Shown in pieces: positions 6,396-15,731 of a stretch of DNA of 64,000 bases. Each line of letters starts with the position of its first letter. The first letter of the stretch is position 1. The notes below the pieces were generated by a model that saw only the letters and a program-made list of their open reading frames with translations, was not told the origin of the DNA and made no database searches. The position numbers were made by a program, and so were the translations under genes. The stretch is from an uncultured Acidobacteriaceae bacterium (GTDB taxonomy: Bacteria; Acidobacteriota; Terriglobia; Terriglobales; Acidobacteriaceae): NCBI GenBank assembly GCA_903911925.1, contig CAIWFH010000200.1, positions 1 through 64,000 on the forward strand, read 5' to 3'.

Positions 6396-8888
6396 CTAAA
6401 AGCGAAACAGGTGGTTGATTTTGACATAGAGAATGTGCTGGTCGTTCAATTGCGGGGCGCCGCCGGTGGGCAGAATCGGGTAGCTCGGATTGCAGAGGCC
6501 GCCCTGGGTGCGGGTGCACAAGTCAGGATTGATGTTGGTGTAGTCGGTGGTGAAGCCAACATAAAACGCCGTGCCGGGATGGGGCAGATAGGTCAGCAGC
6601 ACGTTGGCGTACAGGTCTTTGTTGTTGGCCAGGCTGGTCAGGGATGTGTTGGGCAGGGTTGCCATGTATTCGCCGATAAAGTTCAACGACCACGCCTTGT
6701 CCATCTGGAAGTTCCACCGCTCGACGACCTGGTGGTTGTCGTATGCGACGGCGCCGGTCGCCGGATCGGAAAAGTGGTCGAACTCGTAGGAACTGACCAG
6801 GTCCAGCGGCTTGAGGGGCCTGACTTCAAAGCTCATCTGATCGGATGCGACACCAACCGGCATCGGTCCCTGCCCGCTCGGCGGGGAGTAGTTGACCGTT
6901 TGCCCCGCGTATCCTGAGTACCCAAGAGACACTGAAGGAGTGGGCGAAGTGTAGAAGCTCACCCCGGCTGTATGGCTTTGATACTCCACGTTATCCGGCA
7001 GGGCGGAATAGTCAGAGGGGCGGAAGCGGTCCTGGCCCAGGTCAAAAAAAACAGATAGGCCAGTGTTGTGTTTGAAACTCAAATTGTAGTAAGGGCTGAA
7101 GTATGCATCGAGCGGCAGGCCGGTGTGGTCCCAGATGCGCTCAGAGTAAACGCTGAACCCATGCGAAAGCAGCGGCCCGTGCTGCGGCCTGAAGGTGTAG
7201 CTGAACCTGCCGTTGGGCTGGCGGATGTCAGGGCGGGTAAAGAAGCCGGTCTGGGTAAGATAGCCGGAAGCAATATCGGCATAGGAGCACCAGAAGCTGG
7301 TGTGCAGATCACTGTAACTCACGCTCTGCCGCCAGCCCTGCCCGCTCTGCCAGGAACTGTCGGTGTTCCGGGTCGCTGAAGTTACCCCTTGCCCGGTGAG
7401 CGTCCAGCGATGCTTGAGGCGGGTGCGGTAATCGGCGCCGCCATTGCGATTGAAGGCGCTCCGATACTCCTGGTCGGCATAGATGACGCCCACATTCGAC
7501 TGGTCGCCGATGTCGCGGTTGACGCGGGCCACGTAGGAGTGCGATCGCGTTCCGTAGGCCGGATCGTCTTCAGGAACCTCCAGGCCCGGGTCCCTGTCGT
7601 CGGTGCTGAGGATGCCTACTGCGTAATCACCCACCTTGCCTGTGAGGCGCTGGCCGAACTGCGGCCTCACGATATTCGGTGTGTAGTAGAGGTTGAGCGG
7701 AGTCTGAAAGTAGCTTGAATTCTCAATAAAGAAGGGGCGCAGCTCAGGGTAGTAATACTGGAATCGCTGGTTGGGCGGGGCCGGATTATTGACTCCAATC
7801 TGGCTGAAATCGGGATTGAAGGTCATGTCGAGCGCCAGGCTGTTGTGGAGCACAAACTTGGTGTCGAGCCCGGCATAGCCCTGCAAATGCTTGTCATCAA
7901 AGACCGGGTTCAATGGATTAACCGTATTCAACTGCCGGAAGCTGTGGCCGATGGCATAGGGCTGAAACTGCATGTTCTTGCCGCGTTCCACGTCGCTGAA
8001 GCCCTCGGCCACCGCTTCCTGGGTGAGCTGCCCGGCCACGTTGTGCTTGACCTGCGGCCAGTACACAGCTTCGTCCTTGCGGCTGATGCTGCGCTCCAGA
8101 ATGATGCCCCAGGTGCGCGGCGCGCCGGCGGGGACGTTTTCAAAGCGCAGGCTGGCGAAAGGAATCCGCATCAGCACCGTAAAGCCGCCCGGGGTTCGCG
8201 TTCCCCAACTGTCCCACACCGTATCGAAGGAGTAGTCCGATCCGGTTTGCTCAGTGTAGAGCGCATCGGCTTGAACACCCAACGGATTGACCTTGAAGAG
8301 AAAAGCGCGGCGGCTGTCGTGAAACGTGTCAAGCAGCACCTGGACGGTATCGTCTTCGCTCAATGAGTCACGGCGGAGCAGATGCGCGCGCAAGGTATCC
8401 GGATCGTCGTCGGTGCAGACAAATGCGATGTAAAGAAACTCGTGCGTGTACCCGAGGTAGGCAACGGTCGGTTCGGTTGATGGCGCGCCGTCGTCAGGAT
8501 AGCGCTCAGTAAATTTTGCGATGCGCAGCATCTGGCGCAGCGGGTTTGATTCCGCCGCGCTTGAAGTTTTTGATTGGAGCAGAAAATCGGCGAGCTTGGG
8601 CGCAACGGAAAGAACAGGCACCACAACATGGGGCGCTCCGCTGGCTAGCGGAGGAAGCACTAGGCTTGGACTTACGCCTTCTGAGGCGTTGGCGCTTTCA
8701 GAAGTGGAAGAACGGTGCGCTGCAGCCCACGCACTGGCGGCCGGGGCGACGAACAGGAGCAACAGGCAAAGGACCCTCAGGACACGGCCTGAGCCTAAAC
8801 CTGGAGCGGATGGAATGGAGATTCCGTTCGTCAGAATGGCCTCTTTTGCTTGGTTGTCAGAATGGCACCGGCTCACCACGGTCCCCAT
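6396..8888 (-). CDS. DUF5916-type outer-membrane protein with N-terminal carbohydrate-binding-like domain
   Basis: A large (830 aa) exported protein. After an N-terminal extension there is a hydrophobic segment VLRVLCLLLLFVAPAASA typical of a signal peptide, then a CBM9-like beta domain (TVAYLGYTHEFLYIAFVCTD, then DDTVQVLLDTFHDSRRAFLF) and a long C-terminal region (LRPFFIENSSYFQT and many alternating YxF/VxY strands) typical of the DUF5916 outer-membrane barrel. It ends in HILYVKINHLFRF with a terminal Phe, the usual BAM-recognition ending. Such proteins are frequent in Acidobacteriota and Bacteroidota; their substrate is not known. It is divergent from the sigma factor gene at 9020. The first methionine leaves an unusually long leader before the hydrophobic core, so the true start could be further in. 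Confidence 0.8.
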   Translation of the reverse strand: MGTVVSRCHSDNQAKEAILTNGISIPSAPGLGSGRVLRVLCLLLLFVAPAASAWAAAHRSSTSESANASEGVSPSLVLPPLASGAPHVVVPVLSVAPKLADFLLQSKTSSAAESNPLRQMLRIAKFTERYPDDGAPSTEPTVAYLGYTHEFLYIAFVCTDDDPDTLRAHLLRRDSLSEDDTVQVLLDTFHDSRRAFLFKVNPLGVQADALYTEQTGSDYSFDTVWDSWGTRTPGGFTVLMRIPFASLRFENVPAGAPRTWGIILERSISRKDEAVYWPQVKHNVAGQLTQEAVAEGFSDVERGKNMQFQPYAIGHSFRQLNTVNPLNPVFDDKHLQGYAGLDTKFVLHNSLALDMTFNPDFSQIGVNNPAPPNQRFQYYYPELRPFFIENSSYFQTPLNLYYTPNIVRPQFGQRLTGKVGDYAVGILSTDDRDPGLEVPEDDPAYGTRSHSYVARVNRDIGDQSNVGVIYADQEYRSAFNRNGGADYRTRLKHRWTLTGQGVTSATRNTDSSWQSGQGWRQSVSYSDLHTSFWCSYADIASGYLTQTGFFTRPDIRQPNGRFSYTFRPQHGPLLSHGFSVYSERIWDHTGLPLDAYFSPYYNLSFKHNTGLSVFFDLGQDRFRPSDYSALPDNVEYQSHTAGVSFYTSPTPSVSLGYSGYAGQTVNYSPPSGQGPMPVGVASDQMSFEVRPLKPLDLVSSYEFDHFSDPATGAVAYDNHQVVERWNFQMDKAWSLNFIGEYMATLPNTSLTSLANNKDLYANVLLTYLPHPGTAFYVGFTTDYTNINPDLCTRTQGGLCNPSYPILPTGGAPQLNDQHILYVKINHLFRF

Positions 8889-9019
8889 GCCTTGCGCCGA
8901 CTTAATTCTACGCCCTGAGCATATTGCACGAATGCGGGTCCGGATTGACCCGCCCCGCCCGCCGGGTTGAGGATAGAAACAGAGCGAGCTTGCTTTATCC
9001 CCTGAAAGGAGCCGTCTCC

Positions 9020-9715
9020 ATGCCCCAGCACACTACCCCGCCAAACCACAGCCTGATCCCCCCCGAGCCGATGCCTGACCAGGCCAATGCGTTTTCAGAG
9101 CATGTCCGGGACCTGTTGAACGGGCAACCCAAGGACGAAGCCACGTGCGAAGAAGCGTTTGCAGGGATGGAGGAGATGTTTGACCGGATTGCCGCCGGAC
9201 TTTACAGCCTGGCATCAATGCTGGTGGGCGAAGGCGAAGACAGCGTCCGCCTGGTGGAGACAGCGGTGGCCAACGCGGAGGTCTCAGCCTGCCAGGACCC
9301 GGCGCAGGCGCGCAAAAGCAGCCGGCGCACGCTGGCGGCATCGGCGCTCAGCATTATGGAGCAGCGAAACCCCGGCTGCCTGGCCGCTCCCGAGTGGCTT
9401 AATTCATCAGATATTTGCATCGAGGATGACGACCTGGCGGCGGCGGGGGTCTCAAGCGAAGAGCTGGCGAACATGATCGCCGGGCCAGACCGCGACCGAG
9501 TAAGGAAATGGCTGGCCGGCCTGCCAGTTGCCATGCGGACGGTGTTTGTGCTGCGGGCCGTTGCCGGGTTCACCACCGCCGAGACCGCGGAAATGCTGAG
9601 GTCGCATGCAAGGGGAAAGGCTGCCGAATGGACCCCGAGCGCGGTAAGTGAGATTTTCCGCCAGGGCCTGTGCTCGCTGGCCTCTCAGCTGCTCCACTCC
9701 ACAGTCGAACGTTGA
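9020..9715 (+). CDS. Divergent RNA polymerase sigma-70 (ECF-like) factor
   Basis: A 231-residue sigma-like protein. Residues about 50-85 (FDRIAAGLYSLASMLVGE and the following helix) correspond to region 2, and residues about 175-228 (LPVAMRTVFVLRAVAGFTTA, then WTPSAVSEIFRQGLCSLAS) to the sigma-4 helix-turn-helix. Region 2 is poorly conserved, lacking the usual acidic DDLxQEvF core, so promoter recognition may differ from standard ECF factors. The ATG at 9020 is supported by AAAGGAG 9 bases upstream; the frame is open 32 codons further. It precedes the TolC/EmrA pair by 255 bases on the same strand and may regulate it, which is an inference from position only. No anti-sigma gene is adjacent. 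Confidence 0.7.
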   Translation: MPQHTTPPNHSLIPPEPMPDQANAFSEHVRDLLNGQPKDEATCEEAFAGMEEMFDRIAAGLYSLASMLVGEGEDSVRLVETAVANAEVSACQDPAQARKSSRRTLAASALSIMEQRNPGCLAAPEWLNSSDICIEDDDLAAAGVSSEELANMIAGPDRDRVRKWLAGLPVAMRTVFVLRAVAGFTTAETAEMLRSHARGKAAEWTPSAVSEIFRQGLCSLASQLLHSTVER

Positions 9716-9970
9716 AAATAAATACTTTATCTCTGATAAGCGCACCGAGGACCTCGGAAGAGAGTGCGTGAAATCTGAGTTGGCGATTCTTCGCGACCTC
9801 CTTTCCTCTCCGAACTTGTAAATCGGCCGCGAAGGAAGCTGTTCGGGTTTTCACCGGTGACCCGCCCAATCTTCGATACACTAGATTGAAGAACCCTGCT
9901 GCGGCTTGCCCGCATCTATCACTTGCAGCCATTTTCATGAAAGTCCATCGTTTTGAGTCGAAAAGACCTG

Positions 9971-11404
9971 ATGTTTTCAAGATTTCCTTGGAATAACCCG
10001 ATAGTTTCGGCCACCTCTCTGTTGGCACTCGGCGCGCTGATTTGCGCGCCCGGCGGGCTTGCCGCCCAGACGCCGCAAGTTCCCAACGCCACCGGGGCCA
10101 CCGCTTCCAGCTTTCAGGGCAGCGTGCCCCAGGGCGAAGTGTCGGCGAATCCCCTGGATTTGACCCTCGACGACGCCATTCAACGCGGGCTCAAGAACAA
10201 CCTGGGAGTGATCCTGAGCGGCACGCAGACGGCAGCCGCGCGCGGCCAGAGGCTCAGCCAGTTGCAAGCCCTGCTGCCAACCGTAGATGCAAGCGGCACC
10301 GAGGCGCTGAACCAGGTTTACCTGCCCGCCGAGGGATTGCGCATTCCGGGCTTTCCCACCATGATCGGGCCGTTCGGCTTTGTCGATATTCGCGCTTCGC
10401 TTACGTGGTCGCTGGTCAACGTAGCCTCCATGCGCAACTACCTGGCCGCGAAGCACAATTTTGCCGCCGCCGACCTGACCGCCCAGAACGCGCGCGAACT
10501 GGTGGTGCTGACGGTGGGCAACGCCTACCTGCTGGCGCTGGCCGATGAATCGCTGGTGTCGAGCTTTGAAGCCCAGGTGGCCACCTCGAAAATCTCGCTT
10601 GACCAGGCCTCGGCCAACCACCAGGCAGGCACCGCGCCCAAGATTGACGAATTGCGCGCCCGCGTGGACTACCAGTCGCTGCAGCAGCAGTTGATTGAAG
10701 CCAAAAACTCCCTGGAAAAGGACAAGCTTGCCCTGGCCCGCACCATCGGGCTGCCGCTGGCGCAGAGTTTCAACCTCGCCGACAAGGCGCCGTTCTCGGT
10801 CTTCGACCAATTGGACCTGGACGCGGCCCTCAAGCAGGCCCACGCCAACCGCAAAGACCTTGCCGCCATGGTGGAGCAGGTGAAGGCGTCACAGGAACAG
10901 CGCAAGGCGGCCACAGACATGCGCCTGCCTACAATTACGGCCAAGGCCGACTACGGAGTCATCGGCGTAAACCTGGGAACCTCGCACGGCACCGGCGACG
11001 CCAGCGGCACGTTGATCGTTCCGCTTTTCGACGAGTTTGCATTGCGCGGCCAGGCCCAGGAAGCACAGGCGGAGCTTGACACCATGCAGGCCCGGTTGAG
11101 CGACCAAAACGCCCAGGTGGACGCCGACGTTCGCGACGCCCTGCTGGACATTGTTGCGGCCGGGAAACAAGTCGAGGTGGCCCGCTCAAGCGTGGAACTG
11201 GCCGGCGAGGCGCTCAGCGAAGCACAGCAGCGCTATGCCAACGGCGTCAGCGACAACCTGGCCGTAAGCCAGGCCGAGCAGTCCGTGGCCCAAGCCAACG
11301 ATCAATATGTAAGCAGCCTCTACCGGCACAACATAGCCAAGCTCAGCCTGGCACGTGCCCTGGGAGCCGCTGAGAACTACAAGATTTATTTGGGAGGAAA
11401 GTAA
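9971..11404 (+). CDS. TolC-family outer-membrane efflux protein
   Basis: Outer-membrane channel of a tripartite exporter. The 477-residue product has an N-terminal signal peptide (IVSATSLLALGALICAPGGLAA) and two OEP repeats: DLTLDDAIQRGLKNNLGVIL opens the first and LDLDAALKQAHANRKDLAAM the second, with long coiled-coil helices between them and ALSEAQQRYANGVSDNLAVS near the end, all typical of TolC proteins. I prefer the ATG at 9971 over an upstream TTG because the signal peptide follows it directly. The stop at 11402-11404 is only 2 bases before the start of the HlyD gene, so the two form an operon that ends in a terminator at 12660. The inner-membrane pump is missing here. Substrates cannot be told. 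Confidence 0.9.
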   Translation: MFSRFPWNNPIVSATSLLALGALICAPGGLAAQTPQVPNATGATASSFQGSVPQGEVSANPLDLTLDDAIQRGLKNNLGVILSGTQTAAARGQRLSQLQALLPTVDASGTEALNQVYLPAEGLRIPGFPTMIGPFGFVDIRASLTWSLVNVASMRNYLAAKHNFAAADLTAQNARELVVLTVGNAYLLALADESLVSSFEAQVATSKISLDQASANHQAGTAPKIDELRARVDYQSLQQQLIEAKNSLEKDKLALARTIGLPLAQSFNLADKAPFSVFDQLDLDAALKQAHANRKDLAAMVEQVKASQEQRKAATDMRLPTITAKADYGVIGVNLGTSHGTGDASGTLIVPLFDEFALRGQAQEAQAELDTMQARLSDQNAQVDADVRDALLDIVAAGKQVEVARSSVELAGEALSEAQQRYANGVSDNLAVSQAEQSVAQANDQYVSSLYRHNIAKLSLARALGAAENYKIYLGGK

Positions 11405-11406
11405 AC

Positions 11407-12633
11407 GTGGCGGATTCAACACCAACCTTACCCGAGCTGGATGAGGCCACTGAAGGCTCGCAGCCGCAGTCCCGCCGCAGAGGCATCATCCTTGTGGTCC
11501 TTGTGGTCCTTGTGCTGGTTGCCGCCGCCATCTGGTGGCACTCCACATTTACCGAGGACACCGACGACGCGCAGGTCAGCGGGCACTTGATCCAGGTTAG
11601 TTCGCGCATCGGCGGCCAGGTTGCCAAGGTCTACGTGGACGAGAACCAGGTAGTAAAGGCCGGCGACACCATTGCCGAGCTTGACCCCAGCGACTACAAG
11701 GTCGCGGTGGAGAACGCAGAGGCCGCACTGGCAAGCGCGCAGGCCAACGCCGCGGCGGCAAATGTTGCGGTGCCTCTTACCACCATCAACACCGGAAGCA
11801 ACCTGCGCTCGGCAGACGCCGACGTGAGCGGCACCGCAGCCGGGGTGCAGCAGGCCCAGCAGCAGCTTGAGTCGGCGCACGCCCGCGTGGCGCAAGCCCA
11901 GGCCAATGCAACCAAGGCCCAGGCCGATCTGGACCGCTACAAGCCGCTGGTTGAAAAAGACGTGATCAGCAAGCAGCAGTTTGACGCTGCCGTGGCCGCC
12001 GCCGACGCTTCAAAGGCCGCTCTTGCCGACGCCAAAGCCGGCGAGCAAGCCGCGACTCAAGGCATCCGCGTAGCACGCGACCGCGCGTTACAGGCCCAGG
12101 CGCTGCAAAAGTATGCGCAGACCGGCCCGCAGCAAGTGGCAGCGCAGAGCGCCCGCGCCAAGCAGGCATTGGCCCAGGTGGCCCAGGCGCAGGCCCAGCT
12201 TGACCAGGCCAAGCTCAACCTCGGCTATACAAAGATCGTCGCTCCGGCCCCCGGCATCATCACCCGCAAGAGCGTGGAACTGAACCAGAACGTTGCGCCC
12301 GGGCAAAACCTGCTGACGCTGGTTTCGCTTGAGGGCCTGTGGGTCACCGCCAACTTCAAGGAGACCCAGCTCAAGCACATGTCGAACGGGCAGTCGGTTG
12401 AGATTGAAGTGGACTCCACGGGCAAGACATACACCGGCAAAGTGACGCAGATTGGCGGCGCAACCGGCTCGGTGCTGAGCCTCTTCCCGCCGGAGAATGC
12501 CACAGGCAACTACGTCAAGGTGGTGCAGCGCGTCCCGGTGCGCATCGACTTCACCGACCTGAACGGCGAAGACCAGAACCACATGCTGAGGCCGGGATTG
12601 TCGGTTGAGCCCAAGGTGAGGGTGAAGCCGTAA
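11407..12633 (+). CDS. HlyD/EmrA-type periplasmic adaptor (membrane fusion protein)
   Basis: Links an inner-membrane exporter to TolC. After a short cytosolic stretch, residues about 26-42 (GIILVVLVVLVLVAAAI) form a single membrane anchor. TDDAQVSGHLIQVSSRIGG is the EmrA-type start of the biotinyl-lipoyl half, VAKVYVDENQVVKAGDTI its core, residues about 100-270 are an Ala/Gln-rich coiled-coil hairpin, and LNLGYTKIVAPAPGIITRK plus LWVTANFKETQLKHM complete the lipoyl and beta-barrel domains. The start is GTG at 11407, served by a GGAGGA element inside the end of the TolC gene. EmrA partners usually pair with a DHA2 (EmrB) pump; the only one in this window is at 61848-63428. Confidence 0.93.
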   Translation: MADSTPTLPELDEATEGSQPQSRRRGIILVVLVVLVLVAAAIWWHSTFTEDTDDAQVSGHLIQVSSRIGGQVAKVYVDENQVVKAGDTIAELDPSDYKVAVENAEAALASAQANAAAANVAVPLTTINTGSNLRSADADVSGTAAGVQQAQQQLESAHARVAQAQANATKAQADLDRYKPLVEKDVISKQQFDAAVAAADASKAALADAKAGEQAATQGIRVARDRALQAQALQKYAQTGPQQVAAQSARAKQALAQVAQAQAQLDQAKLNLGYTKIVAPAPGIITRKSVELNQNVAPGQNLLTLVSLEGLWVTANFKETQLKHMSNGQSVEIEVDSTGKTYTGKVTQIGGATGSVLSLFPPENATGNYVKVVQRVPVRIDFTDLNGEDQNHMLRPGLSVEPKVRVKP

Positions 12634-12649
12634 AAGCTGACCCATAAAC

Positions 12650-12693
12650 CGGTTTTGAAAGGGCGCGGCTTCAGCCGTGCCCTGACTTTTTTT
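12650..12693 (+). terminator. Intrinsic terminator of the TolC/EmrA operon (also a dispersed repeat)
   Basis: Stem GGGCGCGGCT / AGCCGTGCCC (one G-T pair) with a TC loop at 12661-12682, followed by seven T at 12687-12693. It lies 27 bases after the adaptor stop codon. The hairpin resembles the GGCACGACT/AGTCATGCC palindrome at 17462-17481, including the trailing TGAC, so it may be a repeat family recruited as terminator. Confidence 0.75.
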
Positions 12694-12808
12694 GAGCCTC
12701 AGGTCAGGCTTTTCCCTCAGCCTGTCTGGCTCCTGCGGCATGCCTCGTGTTGGCGCGGCTCAAAGCCTGGTTTGTTACTACAGCCACAGGCCGCCTGGTC
12801 TCCCCGCG

Positions 12809-14182
12809 CTACTGGCTCTTCACGCCGCCTGCCGCGCCCGCATCCCGATATTGCAGATTTAATATCCCCAGTTGATACCCGCTCCGGCTTGGGTACTTCA
12901 GGGAGTCCAAATCCGCCGGCAGTTTCTTGGGGGCCGCGAGCCGCCACGCCTCCGGCGCTTGCCATGGATCGTAGCCCGCATCCGCCATCAACGCCAGCGC
13001 AACCCGGCCGCGCTGCTCTTCCATTTCGGCAAGTATCTTGCTCATCTTTTCGGTTTGGGCCAAGGCAATCAGATTCACCCCAGGGATGAAGAAACTGGCA
13101 ATGTCTTCTGCAATGGCGGTATCCAAAAGCAGACGAGAATCCTTGACCAGCCTTGCCGACTGCCGCTGCAGATTGAACGCCACGCCGTCGGCCAGCAGCG
13201 CTGCCAATTGGTCGTCATTCCTCACCCGCTCCACCAATTGCTTCGGGATCAGGATGAGCCCTTCCGTCGAGCAGATTTCTGTCCGCGTCTTCGCCGCATC
13301 CACTGCATAAAACCGGAATTGGATTCTCGAAGGATGGCCAGCCGGTAAATCTCTCTGATAAGCGGGAACCAGTTTCATTCCAACGCGGCGCACGCGCGCT
13401 TGCAGCGTCTGGTCCGCAGGCACCTTGTGCTGCGTGCCCCAAGTGCTCCAACTCACCTTGCCATCCTCGGTCATCACCGCATCCTCGTCGGAAACGTCCC
13501 CCGGCGGCTGCGAAATGTCCTTCGGTGCAGGCTCGCTCTTCAAGCTCGACCGGGGAGGCTGAAACCCCATATCGTTAACTTCCCATCCCTTCAGGGCCTT
13601 GAATTTGACCGGCTTGGCGGGAATGAACTGCGCCGTGGCGGCAATCAGAACTCCGCCCTGGTCGCGCTTGCCCTCATAGCACATCCAGGTATTGGTTCCC
13701 ACGTCGTCCATCGTCTTTAAGGAGTCCTGAAAAGTGGCCTTGGTCGCAGATGTAATACGAATGTAATACCCATCGGAGCGATAAATCGGCTCCGCGCCTT
13801 TGGAGATCACCTTGTCAATCACGGCCAGACCGGAGAGTTTCTTGTCCCAATCGTCGCGAAACCGCACAGCCGACGCAAGGACGGTCTTGCCCTTGGCCTT
13901 GCCCGTTACGTACACGTAAGCGCCTACCTGCACGGCATCGCGCAACGGACTGTCGCTTTCGGTCTGCTTGTCTGCCGCAAGTCCGTATGTCGTGGCCGGA
14001 CCGGTGATTACGTGCTCCCCATTCACATCGAAGCCAGTGGGCGGATGAGCGGAAGTGATATATCCATCCACCGTGTCGCTGCGCTGTTGCTGCGCGCCCG
14101 CGTTCGGATTTGCAACGAGGATGGAAACGAGAAAAATCGGAGAGAGAACAAGCCCAAGGAGTTTGGAACAAGACCGTGCCAT
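12809..14182 (-). CDS. Exported M48-peptidase-like protein without zinc-binding residues (paralogue 1)
   Basis: A 457-residue secreted protein. The N-terminus (LLGLVLSPIFLVSILVANPNAGA) is a signal peptide. Residues about 35-200 are beta-rich with DGYITSAHPPTGFDVNGEHV, resembling DUF5666-type OB-like domains. Residues about 295-415 resemble M48 metallopeptidases: ICSTEGLILIPKQLVERV, then DDQLAALLADGVAFNLQRQ, then GRVALALMADAGYDPWQAPE. In true M48 enzymes the middle segment carries HExxH and the last is preceded by ExxxD; here the HExxH position reads DGVAF and the third ligand is also gone. It is therefore likely a non-catalytic fold. It sits 87 bases downstream of a paralogue with the same losses. 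Function unknown. Confidence 0.7.
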   Translation of the reverse strand: MARSCSKLLGLVLSPIFLVSILVANPNAGAQQQRSDTVDGYITSAHPPTGFDVNGEHVITGPATTYGLAADKQTESDSPLRDAVQVGAYVYVTGKAKGKTVLASAVRFRDDWDKKLSGLAVIDKVISKGAEPIYRSDGYYIRITSATKATFQDSLKTMDDVGTNTWMCYEGKRDQGGVLIAATAQFIPAKPVKFKALKGWEVNDMGFQPPRSSLKSEPAPKDISQPPGDVSDEDAVMTEDGKVSWSTWGTQHKVPADQTLQARVRRVGMKLVPAYQRDLPAGHPSRIQFRFYAVDAAKTRTEICSTEGLILIPKQLVERVRNDDQLAALLADGVAFNLQRQSARLVKDSRLLLDTAIAEDIASFFIPGVNLIALAQTEKMSKILAEMEEQRGRVALALMADAGYDPWQAPEAWRLAAPKKLPADLDSLKYPSRSGYQLGILNLQYRDAGAAGGVKSQ

Positions 14183-14269
14183 GCATGCGCTCCGAACAAT
14201 GGATGAAGCGGAGTATAGTCCGCGTGCGCACTGAGCGCTGTGATCTTCAGCGGTCCGGTTTTTGACTTC

Positions 14270-15664
14270 TTACTTTTTCGTTTTGCCCGATTCCGGCGCA
14301 GCTGCGTCAGCATGTGCCGCCGGAGGAGTTTTGCGGTATTGCAGTTTCAGAATCCCCACCTGATAGCCGCCATGGCTGGTGTACGCGAGCGTGGTGAGGT
14401 CGGCGGGCAGATCTTTCGGTCCGAGCCGCCGCCAGGCCTGCGGCGCCTGCCAGGGATCGTACCCGGCGTCGGCCATCAGCGCCAGCGCAACCCGGCCGCG
14501 CTGCTCATCCAACTCGATATCGGCCTTCTCAGCCCTCGAGCCGCCGGCCACGGAAGTAGCCAGGCCCAAACCGGGAACAAATGCGCTCGCTACAGCGCCA
14601 GCTTCATACAAGGCAAGCAGCGAGCGCTTGTCCGCTACCACCCGCGCGCGCTGCCGCTGCAGGCTGATAGCCACTGCGTCGGCCAGCACCGCTGCCAACT
14701 CATCGTCATTCTCCAGCCGGTCCATGGCCGCTTTGGGCATCAAGACAAGTCCGTCGAGGGGGCAGAGCGCGGTTCGATCCTTGTCATCGTCGATGACATA
14801 AAAATTGAAGGGGATCTTCGACGGATTGTCGATGGGCATATCCCGCTGATACTGCGGGACAACACTCATGCCCACTCGGCGCACTCTCGCTTGAATCGCC
14901 GGGTCGTCCAGAATCGTGTGCCAATGAAGCAATACGCCCCACCTGACCTTGTCGTTGGGCTGCAGCGCGCCGGGATCGTCAAGACGAATTGGAACGCCGC
15001 CCGGATTGCGGTTGGGATCGTCGGACTTCAGCGCCACTACGGGCACTTCGAATCCCTTGAGTGCCTTGAACTCCGTGGCCCGGGCGGGAAGGAATTCGGC
15101 CTTCGAGGCGACCAGTTCCCCTGCCGCATTGCGCTTGCCCTCGTAACGAATCCAGACGTTCGGTCCGATGTCCGCAATGGTTTGCAGACCGCCTTTGAAA
15201 GCCAATTTGGTTCCGGACGTGATGCGGATGCGGTAGCCATCCGCTTGAAAAACGGGCCACCACCCATCGGAAATCAGCCTGTCGATAACTCCCATGCCAG
15301 CGAGCTTATTATGCGCTTCATCCCGGAAGTGGAGCGTTCCTGCAGTGATACTGCCCTTGCAGCCGTAGACTGCCCACACATAGACGTACGCTCCTACCTG
15401 GATTGAACTGGGCAGCGCTTTCCCGTCAGAGGTTTCTTCCGTCGCGCCCATCCGGGTGCTGGGCGAGATGGTTACGCGGCACTCACTCACATCGAACGCG
15501 TTGGGAGGATGGACTGCGCTGATGTAACCTTCCGCAGCGACCACCTCAATCCCTTGCCCGGCCATGACCCGTGAAAACGCGCAGACGCCTATGGCCAGAA
15601 GAATAGAAATCAGCAAAATGGAAGAGAGGGGAGAGCGGGAAGGGATGGTACCGGATCGTGCCAC
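14270..15664 (-). CDS. Exported M48-peptidase-like protein without zinc-binding residues (paralogue 2)
   Basis: A 464-residue paralogue of the protein at 12809-14182 with the same order of parts: signal peptide (SSILLISILLAIGVCAFSRV), beta-rich DUF5666-like domain starting EGYISAVHPPNAFDVSECRV, then M48-like segments DGLVLMPKAAMDRLENDDEL, LAAVLADAVAISLQRQ and GRVALALMADAGYDPWQAPQ. The HExxH position reads DAVAI. A glycine-rich hydrophobic stretch (AVASAFVPGLGLATSVAGG) lies between the last two, where M48 proteins often have a membrane-associated helix. I chose the GTG at 15664, giving VARSGT, because it aligns with MARSCS of the paralogue and puts the signal peptide at the right distance. The pair looks like a tandem duplication; function unknown. 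Confidence 0.7.
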   Translation of the reverse strand: MARSGTIPSRSPLSSILLISILLAIGVCAFSRVMAGQGIEVVAAEGYISAVHPPNAFDVSECRVTISPSTRMGATEETSDGKALPSSIQVGAYVYVWAVYGCKGSITAGTLHFRDEAHNKLAGMGVIDRLISDGWWPVFQADGYRIRITSGTKLAFKGGLQTIADIGPNVWIRYEGKRNAAGELVASKAEFLPARATEFKALKGFEVPVVALKSDDPNRNPGGVPIRLDDPGALQPNDKVRWGVLLHWHTILDDPAIQARVRRVGMSVVPQYQRDMPIDNPSKIPFNFYVIDDDKDRTALCPLDGLVLMPKAAMDRLENDDELAAVLADAVAISLQRQRARVVADKRSLLALYEAGAVASAFVPGLGLATSVAGGSRAEKADIELDEQRGRVALALMADAGYDPWQAPQAWRRLGPKDLPADLTTLAYTSHGGYQVGILKLQYRKTPPAAHADAAAPESGKTKK

Positions 15665-15731
15665 GTGCAAGCTCCAGGCCTGGCTTTGGACCTGAACAAG
15701 TATAGCTCCAGGGCGGATTCTTTTGCGGCGT

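Noticed and set aside
9953..9970. TTG start for TolC six codons upstream
   Set aside because: The ATG at 9971 is followed directly by the signal peptide and is the more usual codon.
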